From assembly GCF_016863275.1 (NCBI RefSeq), contig NZ_BOOO01000017.1, positions 186,001 to 250,000 on the forward strand: a DNA stretch of 64,000 nucleotides, given 5' to 3'. Position numbers and translations under genes: made by a program. The DNA is from Planotetraspora mira (GTDB taxonomy: Bacteria; Actinomycetota; Actinomycetes; Streptosporangiales; Streptosporangiaceae). Under the pieces are notes generated by a model. That model had not been told where the DNA came from and did not search any database. It saw only the letters and a program-made list of their open reading frames with translations. Of this stretch, positions 16,821 to 25,688 are shown piece after piece. Position 1 is the first letter of the stretch. The number at the start of each line of letters is the position of its first letter.

Positions 16821-17810
16821 ATGAACGTCAACGCCGCGCTCGCCGGGCGTTTCGCCGGTGCTCCGTTGCGGATCGGCACGCGCACATCCGTGCTCGCCAT
16901 GACCCAGGCCGAGCGTGTCGCCGCGCTGATCGGCGGGTTCGGCGTCACAACCGAGATCGTGCCCATCCAGGTGACAAGCGACCTGTGGTCCGGCGACCTG
17001 TCCGCGATCGGCGGCAAGGCCGCGTTCAGCAAGCAGATCGACCGGGCTCTCACCGGCGGGGAGATCGACGTCGCCGTGCACTGCGTCAAGGACGTCCCCG
17101 GCGACGTACCGCTGCCCGAAGGCACCGCGTTCGGGGCGTACCTCGAACGCGAGGACGTGCACGACGTCATCGTGTCCCGCGACGGCACCCCACTGGCCGA
17201 CATCCCGGCCGGGTCGCTCATCGGCACCAGCTCGGTGCGGCGGCGCGCGCAACTGTGCATCCACCGGCCCGACCTGCGCACGGAGCGGATCCGCGGCAAC
17301 GTGGACAGCCGTCTGGCGAGGCTTCGCGAGCAGGACGGCCCGTTCGCGGCGCTCATCCTGGCCCGCGCCGGTCTCCAGCGCCTGGGCCTGGCCGGCCACG
17401 TCACCGAGGTCCTGCCCGTGGAGTTCCGCACCCCCGGCGAGGGCGTGGTCGGCATGGTCCCGCCGGTCGGGGCCGGTGTCCTCGGCATTCAGGCGCGCAC
17501 GGCCGACACCCCGGTCATGCTGATGCTCGACCAGCTCAACCACCCGGCGACGGCGGGGCACATCCTGGCGGAGCGGACGATGCTGCACATGCTGCGCGGC
17601 CACTGCAACTCCCCGATCGCCGGGTACGCCACCACGACTCCGGACGGGCAGATGTCGCTGTTCGGGATGGTGTTCAACCTCGACGGCTCCCAGTTCGTCC
17701 GCTCACGCGCCTGGGGCGACCCGGCCGACCCGGCCACGCTGGGATCGCGGGTCGCGGCCGACCTGCTCCACCAGGGCGCCGGGCGGCTCATCACGGCCAC
17801 ACGTGAGTGA
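16821..17810 (+). CDS. hemC: Hydroxymethylbilane synthase-like protein (HemC paralogue)
   Basis: 329 residues; HemC joins four porphobilinogens into hydroxymethylbilane in tetrapyrrole synthesis. The N-terminal RIGTRTSVLAMTQAE, the VHCVKDVPGDVP strand, the SSVRRRAQL stretch and RIRGNVDSRL all align with the family. The cysteine that carries the dipyrromethane cofactor is present in GHCNSPIAGY (Cys262). The ATG at 16821 has AGGAG ten bases upstream. No other hem genes are near. Some conserved positions differ from housekeeping enzymes (SLKDMPT-type motif read as CVKDVPG). It may be a second HemC serving a special pathway, or a relocated primary copy. Confidence 0.85.
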   Translation: MNVNAALAGRFAGAPLRIGTRTSVLAMTQAERVAALIGGFGVTTEIVPIQVTSDLWSGDLSAIGGKAAFSKQIDRALTGGEIDVAVHCVKDVPGDVPLPEGTAFGAYLEREDVHDVIVSRDGTPLADIPAGSLIGTSSVRRRAQLCIHRPDLRTERIRGNVDSRLARLREQDGPFAALILARAGLQRLGLAGHVTEVLPVEFRTPGEGVVGMVPPVGAGVLGIQARTADTPVMLMLDQLNHPATAGHILAERTMLHMLRGHCNSPIAGYATTTPDGQMSLFGMVFNLDGSQFVRSRAWGDPADPATLGSRVAADLLHQGAGRLITATRE

Positions 17811-17851
17811 CCACGGTGGACGGCTGGGCGACCAGCCTTCCGGCACCCGAG

Positions 17852-19033
17852 TCACGAAGCTGCGGGCGCGGGCTCCGGGCCCGGAGTCACAGGAGGCTGC
17901 GCGGGACCGGCGGGCGTTCCGGACGGGGCGGCGGGCGGCTGCGGTGGAGCACCCGGCGGTTGCGGTGGGGCCGCAGGTGGTTGCGGTGAGGCCGCGGCGG
18001 CATGTCTGGCGCGGATGAGCGCCACGATGACGGAGGCCACGGGCGCGGCCAGGAACGCGCCGATGATGCCGGCGACGACGCCGCCCACGGCGATGACGAC
18101 GAGGATCACCGCTCCGGGCAGTTCGAGCGCCCTGCCGTAGATCTGGGGCGCGAGGACGTGCCCTTCGAGTTGCTGGACCAGAACGGTGACGGCGATCACG
18201 ATCACCGCCACCAGCCAGCCCTTGGCCACGAACGCGACCACCGCCGCGAGCAGCCCGGCGAGGAACGCGCCGATGACGGGGAGGAAGGCGCCGACGAAGG
18301 TGAGCACGGCCAGCGGCAGCGCGATCGGCACACCCAGGATCCACAGGGCGCTGCCGATGAAGAACGCGTCGACGAAGCCCACGATCGCCACACCGCGGAT
18401 GTAACGGCCGACGACGTCGAACACCACCCGGCCCGTGGCGAGAATGGGCTCGCGATGCCGCGGTGTCAGGTCGGTGACCCAGGTGGCCAGCCGGTCGGCG
18501 CCGTGGACCAGGTAGATGGCCAGGATGAACGCCAGCACCGCGCCGACGACGATCTCGCCGACCGTCCGTGCCCCGGCGAGGGCCCCGGACGCGATCTGCC
18601 CGCCCTGATGGCTGATGTACTCGCGGGCCTGCGTGACCAGGTCGGCGAGCTTGGCCTCGTCCAGGCCGAAGGAGGCGGCGAGGGACTGCAGATTGGCGGT
18701 CGCCTTGTCGACGCTGTCGCCGAGTTCGGACAGACCGCTCACCGTGGGCGGCACGAGCAGCGCGAACAGACCGGCGACGAACACGAGGCCGCCGAAACTC
18801 ACGGCGGCGGTGGACAGCGCGCGGTTGAGGCCACGCGCCCTGAGCCAGCGAGCCGGAGGGAGCAGCAGCGCGGAGATGAAGATCGCGAAGACCACGGATA
18901 TGGCCACCGTCTGGATCACGGAGATCACCCAGAGGATCACCGCGAGCAGCGCGATCACCACGAGCAGCCGGCCGGCCGTGACACTCACGCGACGCAGTGC
19001 TCCGCCGTCTTCGGCGTCCGGCACGAGAGGCAT
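17852..19033 (-). CDS. AI-2E family transporter (PerM/TqsA type)
   Basis: A 393-residue membrane protein with about eight hydrophobic segments in the family's usual pattern. Two to three N-terminal helices (LLVVIALLAVILWVISVI) come first, then a soluble helical stretch (residues ~100-150), then a C-terminal block containing FVGAFLPVIGAFLAG and LAPQIYGRALELPGAVIL. Family members export small molecules or Na+; the substrate here is unknown. The last 50 residues are an unusual proline-rich tail with repeated PQPP/AP units, probably cytoplasmic. The ATG at 19033 is chosen for its AGGAGGAG site; an in-frame ATG nine codons upstream lacks one. Convergent with the hemC-like gene. Confidence 0.87.
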   Translation of the reverse strand: MPLVPDAEDGGALRRVSVTAGRLLVVIALLAVILWVISVIQTVAISVVFAIFISALLLPPARWLRARGLNRALSTAAVSFGGLVFVAGLFALLVPPTVSGLSELGDSVDKATANLQSLAASFGLDEAKLADLVTQAREYISHQGGQIASGALAGARTVGEIVVGAVLAFILAIYLVHGADRLATWVTDLTPRHREPILATGRVVFDVVGRYIRGVAIVGFVDAFFIGSALWILGVPIALPLAVLTFVGAFLPVIGAFLAGLLAAVVAFVAKGWLVAVIVIAVTVLVQQLEGHVLAPQIYGRALELPGAVILVVIAVGGVVAGIIGAFLAAPVASVIVALIRARHAAAASPQPPAAPPQPPGAPPQPPAAPSGTPAGPAQPPVTPGPEPAPAAS

Positions 19034-19190
19034 CCGTGCTCCTCCTGTTGGTGATCCCATGCTGCGATAATCGCAGAATCATCGGGATCACTGATAGGCC
19101 CGCTCCCCCACGCCTCCGCGCAGCGAGCCGCGCCGGCGCACCAGGAGACCCCGTCGCCGCGAGCCCCGGACTGCCGGAGCAGGCCGGACG

Positions 19191-19256
19191 CCGTGACACC
19201 GCGTGGACGCCACGCCGTGACACCACGTGGACGCCACGCCGTTCACCGCATGGACG
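19191..19256. repeat. 24-bp tandem repeat, about 2.7 copies
   Basis: Units at 19191-19214 and 19215-19238 differ by one base (CCGTGACACC followed by GCGTGGACGCCACG or ACGTGGACGCCACG). A partial, diverged third unit runs to 19256. It lies between the divergent transporter and esterase genes. Confidence 0.8.
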
Positions 19257-19314
19257 TGCTCGTCTTTGGAGCGTGATTCCCCATTCGATGATTCGACGAA
19301 TAAGGAACGCCGAC

Positions 19315-20214
19315 ATGACCCCTGAAGATCCTTCCGCACACGTGGACATGATGGTGGCCGAGATCCCGGGTCACCGGCCGCTGATGCTCGACCTCCGCCT
19401 TCCGGCGGGCGCGTCCGGCCCGGTTCCCCTGGTGATATGGATCCACGGAGGTGCGTGGCTGTCGGGCACGAACAAGCATCCGGCGCCTCCGCTGGCCGGC
19501 GCGCGCATACCCGATCGGCTGCTCGCCGCGGGCTACGCCGTCGCCGCCGTCACCTACCGGCTCAGTGCCGAGGCGAGGTTCCCCGCACAACTCCATGATG
19601 TGAAGGCCGCGGTGCGCCGGCTGCGCGCCGACGCACCTGAACTGGGCCTCGACCCGTCGAGATTCGCCGTATGGGGAGAGTCGGCCGGTGGTCTCCTCGC
19701 CGCGCTGATCGCTCTGACAGGCGACCGGGCCGATCTGGCCGGCGAGGTCGGCGTCACCGGCGTATCGGACGCCGTCAAGTCGGCTGTGGTCTGGTACGGC
19801 CCGTCGAACCTGCTCACGATGCAGGCGCAGGCCCACCCGGAAGCGCCGATGGACCACGACGCTCCCGACTCACCGGAAAGCCTGCTGATCGGCGGCGCCG
19901 TTCAGGAGAACCCCGATGAGGCGCGGGCCGCGAGCCCGGTCACCTATGCGACGGCCCAGGCTCCGGCGATCCGGCTGGTTCACGGCGCCGAGGACCGGAT
20001 CGTCGCGGCCGGGCAGAGCGTGGAACTCCACGAACGGCTCACTGGGGCGGGGGCTCCGGCGGAACTGCGGCTCGTGGCGGGTGCCGACCACTGCTTCGTC
20101 GGCGTCCCGGTGGGACCGCTGGTGGACGACGCCCTGGACTTCTTCCGCCGGACGATCGGCGACGCGAGCCGGAAAGGTACGGATCACGACAAAATCGTCT
20201 CGAACGGTTTTTGA
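19315..20214 (+). CDS. Alpha/beta hydrolase (BD-FAE/HSL-like esterase)
   Basis: 299 residues. The oxyanion motif HGGAW occurs in LVIWIHGGAWLSG, and the nucleophile elbow GESAGG in FAVWGESAGGLLAAL. Asp is in LVHGAEDRIV and His in AGADHCFVG, completing a serine-hydrolase triad. The YRLSAEARFPAQLHDVKAAVRRL stretch is typical of the BD-FAE/carboxylesterase group acting on small esters. No signal peptide. The ATG at 19315 has an AAGGA site; the frame stays open further upstream but runs through the 24-bp repeats and lacks coding character there. Probably monocistronic. Confidence 0.87.
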   Translation: MTPEDPSAHVDMMVAEIPGHRPLMLDLRLPAGASGPVPLVIWIHGGAWLSGTNKHPAPPLAGARIPDRLLAAGYAVAAVTYRLSAEARFPAQLHDVKAAVRRLRADAPELGLDPSRFAVWGESAGGLLAALIALTGDRADLAGEVGVTGVSDAVKSAVVWYGPSNLLTMQAQAHPEAPMDHDAPDSPESLLIGGAVQENPDEARAASPVTYATAQAPAIRLVHGAEDRIVAAGQSVELHERLTGAGAPAELRLVAGADHCFVGVPVGPLVDDALDFFRRTIGDASRKGTDHDKIVSNGF

Positions 20215-20287
20215 TCAGATAGATGCAGGCCACCGGGGCCGAGTTCGTGCCCGAAGTGGCTCCTGCGTCACCGTCCGCTGTGCTTTA

Positions 20288-21373
20288 GTGGCCAAGAGTT
20301 CACAGCTGAGGCGGAAAGGGGATCTGGAGCCACTGCCGAACAAATCGCAAAAGCTGCTCGGGTTGCTGCCGTTCGCCGTCATGGCCGTGGTGGCGCTCAT
20401 CGACCTACTCAACGGCCCCCGTCTCGGGTTCCTGTCGCTGCTCACGCTGGGCCCGACGTTCGCCTCGGTTTCCGGCAGCGTACGGCGCACCGCCGTGGTC
20501 GGAGGGATGGCACTCGCGCTCTCGCTTCCGCTGGCGGCCTACAACCACCTGCTCGGCAGGACGCAGAACTACGTCACCCTCGCCACGATCATCGCCATCA
20601 CCGGGGCCAGCATGCTGGCGAGCCACCTGCGGATCGGGCGTGAACGCGAGCTCGCCAACGTCCGCCTCGTCGCCGAAGCCGCCCAACGCGTGCTGCTGCG
20701 CCCCGTTCCTCGGCAGGCCGGGAACATGCGCGTCGCCCTCTCCTATACCTCCGCCGCCGCGGAGGCGCAGATCGGCGGGGATCTGTACGAGGTGGCCACC
20801 ACGCCTCAAGGCGTGCGCCTGCTGATCGGCGATGTCCAGGGCAAGGGCCTCGACGCGGTGGAGACCGCGGCGTGGGTGCTCGGCGCGTTCCGCGAGGCCG
20901 CTTACGACAAGGACGAGTTATCCGGCGTCGCCGAGCAGATGGAGACCAGCATCGTCCGCCACTTGACCGACGAGAAGTTCGTCACCGCCGTGCTCGCCGA
21001 GGTCCGCCACGACGACACGATCTCCCTCCTCAACTGGGGTCACCCCTCCCCTCTCATCCTTCGCGGCGACGGCACGGTCGACTTGGCCGACCCCCCTGAG
21101 GAGGCCGTTCCCCTCGGGCTGACCTCGTTCGGGCACACCCGGCCTAAGCCGTACCAGGTCCCCTTCGCCGACGGCGACCAGATCCTCTTCTACACCGACG
21201 GTGTGATCGAGGCCCGCGACGGCGGCGGCGCCTTCTACCCACTCGGCGAGCGGATGAGCCTCCTCGAATCCGAGGATCCGCAGGCCGCCCTGGAGGTCCT
21301 CCGGGCCGATCTGCTGCACCATGTCGGCGGACCCCTGGACGACGACGCGGCCATGTTGCTCCTGCGCAGGTAG
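20288..21373 (+). CDS. Membrane-anchored PP2C/SpoIIE-type serine phosphatase (RsbU-like)
   Basis: About 361 residues. Three or four hydrophobic segments near residues 20-110 (LLGLLPFAVMAVVALIDLL, TAVVGGMALALSLPLAAY, LATIIAITGASMLA) are followed by a cytoplasmic PPM phosphatase domain. That domain has the metal-binding acidic motifs IGGDLYEV, LLIGDVQGKGLDA and ILFYTDGVIEARD, and a terminal PLDDDAAMLLLRR. Such proteins dephosphorylate anti-anti-sigma factors and so switch on stress sigma factors. No anti-sigma partner gene lies next to it. The GTG at 20288 has no clear ribosome site, so the exact start is uncertain. Confidence 0.85.
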   Translation: MAKSSQLRRKGDLEPLPNKSQKLLGLLPFAVMAVVALIDLLNGPRLGFLSLLTLGPTFASVSGSVRRTAVVGGMALALSLPLAAYNHLLGRTQNYVTLATIIAITGASMLASHLRIGRERELANVRLVAEAAQRVLLRPVPRQAGNMRVALSYTSAAAEAQIGGDLYEVATTPQGVRLLIGDVQGKGLDAVETAAWVLGAFREAAYDKDELSGVAEQMETSIVRHLTDEKFVTAVLAEVRHDDTISLLNWGHPSPLILRGDGTVDLADPPEEAVPLGLTSFGHTRPKPYQVPFADGDQILFYTDGVIEARDGGGAFYPLGERMSLLESEDPQAALEVLRADLLHHVGGPLDDDAAMLLLRR

Positions 21374-21427
21374 CGGCCTCGCGCCGACGAGAAGCCCCCC
21401 ACCGCATGAAGCGTCACGGCGGCGTCG

Positions 21428-21737
21428 TCAACGGACGCGGTGGCCCTCCCGGAAGACGGCCCGCACGTCGAGCAGCGCCGCGGGGTCGGTCAGGGGGTCG
21501 CCTGCCACCGCGAGGATGTCGGCGTCCATGCCGGGCGCGAGGCGGCCCTTGCGATGCTCCAGGCGGCACAACCGGGCCGGCAGCGACGTCGCCGAGATCG
21601 ACCAGGTCCGCACCGGACGGGACGGCGCCGCCGTGCCGTACGGACACGATGCGACCCTCGTCGACGACCACCGTGGGATCGCCGTCGGGAAACGCCCGGT
21701 CGCCGTCGAACAGTCGAGCCGCTCGGATGGCCTTCAT
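21428..21737 (-). pseudogene. Amidohydrolase pseudogene with internal deletion
   Basis: On the minus strand the ATG at 21737 begins a typical amidohydrolase N-terminus (MKAIRAARLFDGDRAF, then VVVDEGRIVSV). The sequence then jumps, with a change of frame near 21600, into a typical C-terminus: CRLEHRKGRLAPGMDADIL, AGDPLTDPAALLDVRAVF, ending at 21428. These halves normally flank a ~280-residue barrel carrying the metal-binding histidines. All of that is missing, so the gene cannot make an active enzyme. The intact form would be an imidazolonepropionase-like metal-dependent hydrolase of about 400 residues. Confidence 0.8.
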
Positions 21738-21783
21738 CGGATCGTCCTCTTCAAGTGGGCGGCCGGTCTGACTTCGTGTCCGG

Positions 21784-22863
21784 TCACAGCGCGAGACCGA
21801 GGTCCGCGAGGAATCGGGCCAGGCCGACACGCTTGCGGAAGAGATCGTGCGACCGCGGCGTGACCGGGCCGCCCAGTCGTTCGACGGGGATGGCGGTGAA
21901 CGCGCTGCGGAGCACCATGGTGGTGACGTAGCCGGCCGCCAGGTGGTCGTCCGCCATGTCCCCGTCGGCGAGGCCGCGCGCGTAGGAGGCCTGGATCGCC
22001 CGATGGATGACGGGCAGTTCGCCGGGCTCGATCGCGCCTTGATGAGCGAGGCCGACGAGCAACTGGCCGAGGTCGAACCCGATGGGAACGGGGGTCTGCC
22101 AGCCCCAGTCGATGGCGACGAACTGGTCGGGGGCGTCGGCGGGCACGAGCAGGTTCTGCGGGCTGGCGTCGCCGTGCGCCATGGTGTGCGGCAGACGATC
22201 GACCGCGTCGAGCATCGCGGGGATCCGGCGACCCAGGATGTCGAGATCCATCCGCAGCAGGCCGTCGGCGTACGGTGCGACGAGTGGATGCCGCCAGAGC
22301 GAGGGCTCGCGCAACGCGGGCAGCGCCCCTTTCACGACCCTGTTGTGCACGTACATCCGCAGCCCCGGCGCGGTGCCGGGACCATCCGCCGGCCGCAGGG
22401 CGGCCAGCCTTCCCAGCGCCCTGGCTGCCGCCGCATACCTGGTCAGGTCCCATTCGACGGGCGCTGTCTGGACGTCCTCCAGCCACAGGTCGAGGCGGTC
22501 GTCGCCCAGGTCGTCCACGAAGTACAGACGCGCCATCCGCAGCCCCTCGGGAAGCGGCCGGCGGGAGTCGTAGACGTCGGCCTCCACCCTCCAGGGGAAC
22601 TGGGCGTCGAACGTGGCCCGGTCGGCCTCGGGGACCACGCCGATGTTCGGCCAGTGCCGGACCGCGTGGATGGACTTCACGAAGAAGGACCAGTGGCGGC
22701 CGCAGGTCGTGGTCCCGGATATCCGGCGCAGACCTCCCGTGGAGGGCGTGCCGAGGACGTGGTCGATGGTCTGCACCCGGACGGAGTCGACCTCAGCATC
22801 TCCCTTATCCAGATATATCCGGACGAGGCGGGTTAGGTCGACGTTCGGCGAGAGCGTGGTCAT
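21784..22863 (-). CDS. Aminoglycoside phosphotransferase-like (APH/CHK) kinase
   Basis: A 359-residue protein with a phosphotransferase fold. The Brenner-type catalytic loop reads HTMAHGDASPQNLL, with Asp and Asn in place. It is followed by the metal-binding Asp in VAIDWGW, in the order seen in APH and choline-kinase-like enzymes. The N-terminal region has a plausible nucleotide-binding sheet (GGLRRISGTTTCGRHWSFFVKSI) with the lysine in FVKS. Substrate is not predictable; many relatives phosphorylate small hydroxylated metabolites rather than antibiotics. It diverges from the large LuxR-type gene. Confidence 0.82.
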   Translation of the reverse strand: MTTLSPNVDLTRLVRIYLDKGDAEVDSVRVQTIDHVLGTPSTGGLRRISGTTTCGRHWSFFVKSIHAVRHWPNIGVVPEADRATFDAQFPWRVEADVYDSRRPLPEGLRMARLYFVDDLGDDRLDLWLEDVQTAPVEWDLTRYAAAARALGRLAALRPADGPGTAPGLRMYVHNRVVKGALPALREPSLWRHPLVAPYADGLLRMDLDILGRRIPAMLDAVDRLPHTMAHGDASPQNLLVPADAPDQFVAIDWGWQTPVPIGFDLGQLLVGLAHQGAIEPGELPVIHRAIQASYARGLADGDMADDHLAAGYVTTMVLRSAFTAIPVERLGGPVTPRSHDLFRKRVGLARFLADLGLAL

Positions 22864-22944
22864 GTCATGACTGTCTCCGCGGAGGCCGTGCTCCGCATGA
22901 GTACAGGCCTACTCAACATTCCGGCCCCGGCTTACCATGCCGCT

Positions 22945-25602
22945 GTGCGAACCCTCTGGCCTTTCGAGGGCCGGGAGGCCCAGCTCGCCGCGATCCGGTC
23001 GGCGTTGCACACAGGGGGCGTCGTCCTGGCCGGACCGGCCGGCGTGGGCAAGAGCCGCCTCGCGGCCGAGGCCGTCGGCGAAGCGGGTGAGCTCGTCCGG
23101 GTCCTCGCCACCGCCGCGGCCTCGGACCTCCCCCTGGGAGCGATGGCGCACCTGCTGCCGCCCCGCCCGCCGGACGGCAACGTGATCCGGTGGGCGGCCG
23201 ACGCCCTGCGCGGTGAGAACCTCCTGCTGGTGGTCGACGACGCCCATCTTCTCGACTCGGTCTCCGCCGCGCTGGTGCTCCACCTCGTGGTCAGCGGGCG
23301 GGCCCGGGTGCTGGCGACCCTCCGGAGCGGTGAGCGGGCCCCCGACGCGGTGACGACATTGTGGAAGGACGACCTGCTCGCCCGGGTGGAGCTCGGCCCG
23401 CTGGGGCTCGAGGAGACCGGGCGGGTGCTGGCCGGTGCGCTCGGCGGCCAGATCGAGGGGCCCACGGTCCGGCGGCTGTGGCGGGTCAGCGACGGCAACG
23501 TGCTGTTCCTCCGCGAACTCGTGCTCGCCGGTGAAGCGGGCGGAGCGCTGGCCGAACGCCATGGTGTGTGGCGCTGGCAGGGCGAGATCCCGGTGACGAC
23601 GCGCCTGCGCGAACTGGTCGAGGGCCGCGTCGGCGAAATCACCGCGGCCGAACGCCGGGCTCTGGAGTTCGTCGCCTACGGCGAGCCCCTCGCCACCGGG
23701 CTGCTGTCCGGGCTCGCTCCGATGGAGACGGTTCGCAGGCTGGAGGACCGCCAACTGGTCACCGTCTCCCCCGAGGACTTCTCCGTACGGCTCGCGCACC
23801 CGCTTTACGGCGAGGTGATCCGCGCCGGATGCGGGGCGCTGCGCACGCGCGAGGTGCTGACCGCACTGGCGGACGCCGTCGAGGCGGCCGGATCGGAGAG
23901 CGGCGAGGACGTGCTCCGGATCGCGGTCTGGCGGCTGGACGGCGCGACCGCGGACGACCCGGCGCTCCTGATGCGGGCCTGCCACAAGGCGAGGTACCTC
24001 CGCGACCTGGAACTGGCCATCCGGCTCGGCCGGGCCGCGCTCGCCGCCGGAGGCGGGGTCCCTGCGGGCATCCTGCTGGCGAGCGTGCTCACCTACTCCG
24101 ACCGGTACGACGAGACCGAGGCGGTGCTGCTCGACCTCGCCGCCGAGCCGATGGACGACCGGACCCGCGCCGAGTTCGCGAGGGTGCACGCCCTCAACCT
24201 CCTGTGGGGGTTCGGCCGCGGGACGGAGGCATGCGAGGTGCTGGAAGCGGCGGCCGCGGCGATGACCGAGCCGGAGCCGCGCCAGAGTGCCCTGATCATC
24301 AGAACCTCCATCGAACACATCCTGGGCAGGTTCCCCCAGACCAGGCAGACGATCGAGCGCGTCCGCCGGATGGGGCCGCCCAGCCCGGCGGTGGCCGTCG
24401 GACTGGCGGCGATGGAGGCCAACGTCCTTCCCCACGAGGGCCGCGGCGAGCAGGCTCTGGCTCTCGTCGACAGGACGCTCGCGGCGATCGGCGAGCTGCC
24501 GGAGGGGTTGCCCTCGATCACGATGGCCCTCGTCCAGCCCGGTGCCGTCGCGGCGGTGATGACGGGGGATCTCGCGGCTGCCTGGCGGTACGCCGACATC
24601 GGATACCGGATCGGCGAGGACTACGGCGGGTGGAGCCGCGCCTTGGCGAGCTCGGGCGCTCTGCGGGCCCAGGTCTGCAGACTCCGGGGGGAGCTCGCCG
24701 GGGCGATCCGCTGGTGCAGGCAGGGGCTGGGAGGGCTGCGGGGGCGGACCCTGCACGGCGGGCAGTGCCTGGCGGAGCTGGCCCATGCGTACGCCCTGAT
24801 GGGTGACGTTGCCGCCGTCCACGCGACCATGGAGCTCGCCGACGAGCTCGCCCTCAAGGTGGGTCATTACGCGGAGTTCGCCTTCCGGCTCGCCGAGCCC
24901 TGGACGCGGGCCGCCCGCGGCGACGTCTCCGGCGCGATCGCCGCGGCACTCGGCACGGCCGAGGCGGCGCACGAACTGCGCGCCTACGAGTTGTTCGCCC
25001 TGCATGATCTGGTCAGGCTGGGCGCCGCCGAGCTTGCGGCCGATCGGCTGGACTGGTTGTCCGGCGAGATCGGGGGCGCTCTGGCGCCGGTCTTCGCCCG
25101 CCACGCCCGGGCCCTGGAGGATCAGAGGAAGCCGGATGTCCGGGAGCTGGACGAGGTCTCGGAGTCGTTCGAGAGCCTGGGCCTGCTGCTGCACGCGGCG
25201 GAGGCGTCGGCCCAGGCCGCGCAGGGGTATCGGCTCATGGGCCTGTCCAGGGCGGAGCGTGCCGCCGAGACCCGGGCCTGGACACTCGCCGGTCGTTGCG
25301 ACGGGGCTCGCACCCCCGCGCTGGCAGATCTCGCCGTCCCCGAACTGACCGCCAGGCAGCGGGAGATCGCCCATCTGGCCGCGTCAGGCCTGAGCAACCG
25401 AGAGATCGCCGACGTGCTGACCCTCTCCATCCGCACCGTCGCCAACACACTGGTCCACATCTACGAGCGGATCGGCACCAACAAGCGGGAGGAACTGGGC
25501 GCGGTCCTGCGTGTCCTGGACCAGAGGAGCGGTCAGAGCCCGCCGGTTCGCGGTGCTGGCCCCGCTCCCGGCGGGAGCGTGGCCCCGCGAGCGCCGGCAT
25601 AG
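22945..25602 (+). CDS. Large ATP-binding LuxR-family (LAL-type) regulator
   Basis: About 885 residues. An N-terminal AAA/ORC-like ATPase has Walker A (GPAGVGKSRL, near residues 27-36) and Walker B (LLLVVDDAHLLD). A long alpha-helical TPR/SARP-like middle follows. The C-terminal LuxR helix-turn-helix begins LTARQREIAHLAASGLSNRE and continues with IRTVANTLVHIYERIG. LAL regulators activate secondary-metabolite or catabolic genes. The GTG at 22945 is preferred over the ATG at 22867: a TACCAT box at 22933-22938 sits six bases before it, predicting a leaderless start, and the family usually begins just before the ATPase. If 22867 were used the protein gains 26 residues. No target cluster is evident nearby. 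Confidence 0.85.
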   Translation: MRTLWPFEGREAQLAAIRSALHTGGVVLAGPAGVGKSRLAAEAVGEAGELVRVLATAAASDLPLGAMAHLLPPRPPDGNVIRWAADALRGENLLLVVDDAHLLDSVSAALVLHLVVSGRARVLATLRSGERAPDAVTTLWKDDLLARVELGPLGLEETGRVLAGALGGQIEGPTVRRLWRVSDGNVLFLRELVLAGEAGGALAERHGVWRWQGEIPVTTRLRELVEGRVGEITAAERRALEFVAYGEPLATGLLSGLAPMETVRRLEDRQLVTVSPEDFSVRLAHPLYGEVIRAGCGALRTREVLTALADAVEAAGSESGEDVLRIAVWRLDGATADDPALLMRACHKARYLRDLELAIRLGRAALAAGGGVPAGILLASVLTYSDRYDETEAVLLDLAAEPMDDRTRAEFARVHALNLLWGFGRGTEACEVLEAAAAAMTEPEPRQSALIIRTSIEHILGRFPQTRQTIERVRRMGPPSPAVAVGLAAMEANVLPHEGRGEQALALVDRTLAAIGELPEGLPSITMALVQPGAVAAVMTGDLAAAWRYADIGYRIGEDYGGWSRALASSGALRAQVCRLRGELAGAIRWCRQGLGGLRGRTLHGGQCLAELAHAYALMGDVAAVHATMELADELALKVGHYAEFAFRLAEPWTRAARGDVSGAIAAALGTAEAAHELRAYELFALHDLVRLGAAELAADRLDWLSGEIGGALAPVFARHARALEDQRKPDVRELDEVSESFESLGLLLHAAEASAQAAQGYRLMGLSRAERAAETRAWTLAGRCDGARTPALADLAVPELTARQREIAHLAASGLSNREIADVLTLSIRTVANTLVHIYERIGTNKREELGAVLRVLDQRSGQSPPVRGAGPAPGGSVAPRAPA

Positions 25603-25605
25603 GAA

Positions 25606-25650
25606 ACGTCCGCCGACCGCGGCGGTGAAGCAGCCACGGTCGGCGGACGT
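25606..25650. terminator. Bidirectional terminator hairpin
   Basis: A perfect 14-bp stem (ACGTCCGCCGACCG at 25606-25619, complement at 25637-25650) with a 17-base loop. It lies between the convergent ends of the LuxR-type gene and the GH95-like gene, so it may serve both. Confidence 0.85.
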
Positions 25651-25688
25651 CACTGTGTCACTGTGTCATTGCGTCACTGTGTCACTGC
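25649..25688. repeat. Five 8-bp tandem repeats
   Basis: Five consecutive units of GTCACTGT, with small changes in units three (GTCATTGC) and five (GTCACTGC). The repeats overlap the right arm of the terminator and the last codons of the GH95-like gene, whose final residues (TVQ) and stop are written in the repeat. Confidence 0.85.
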
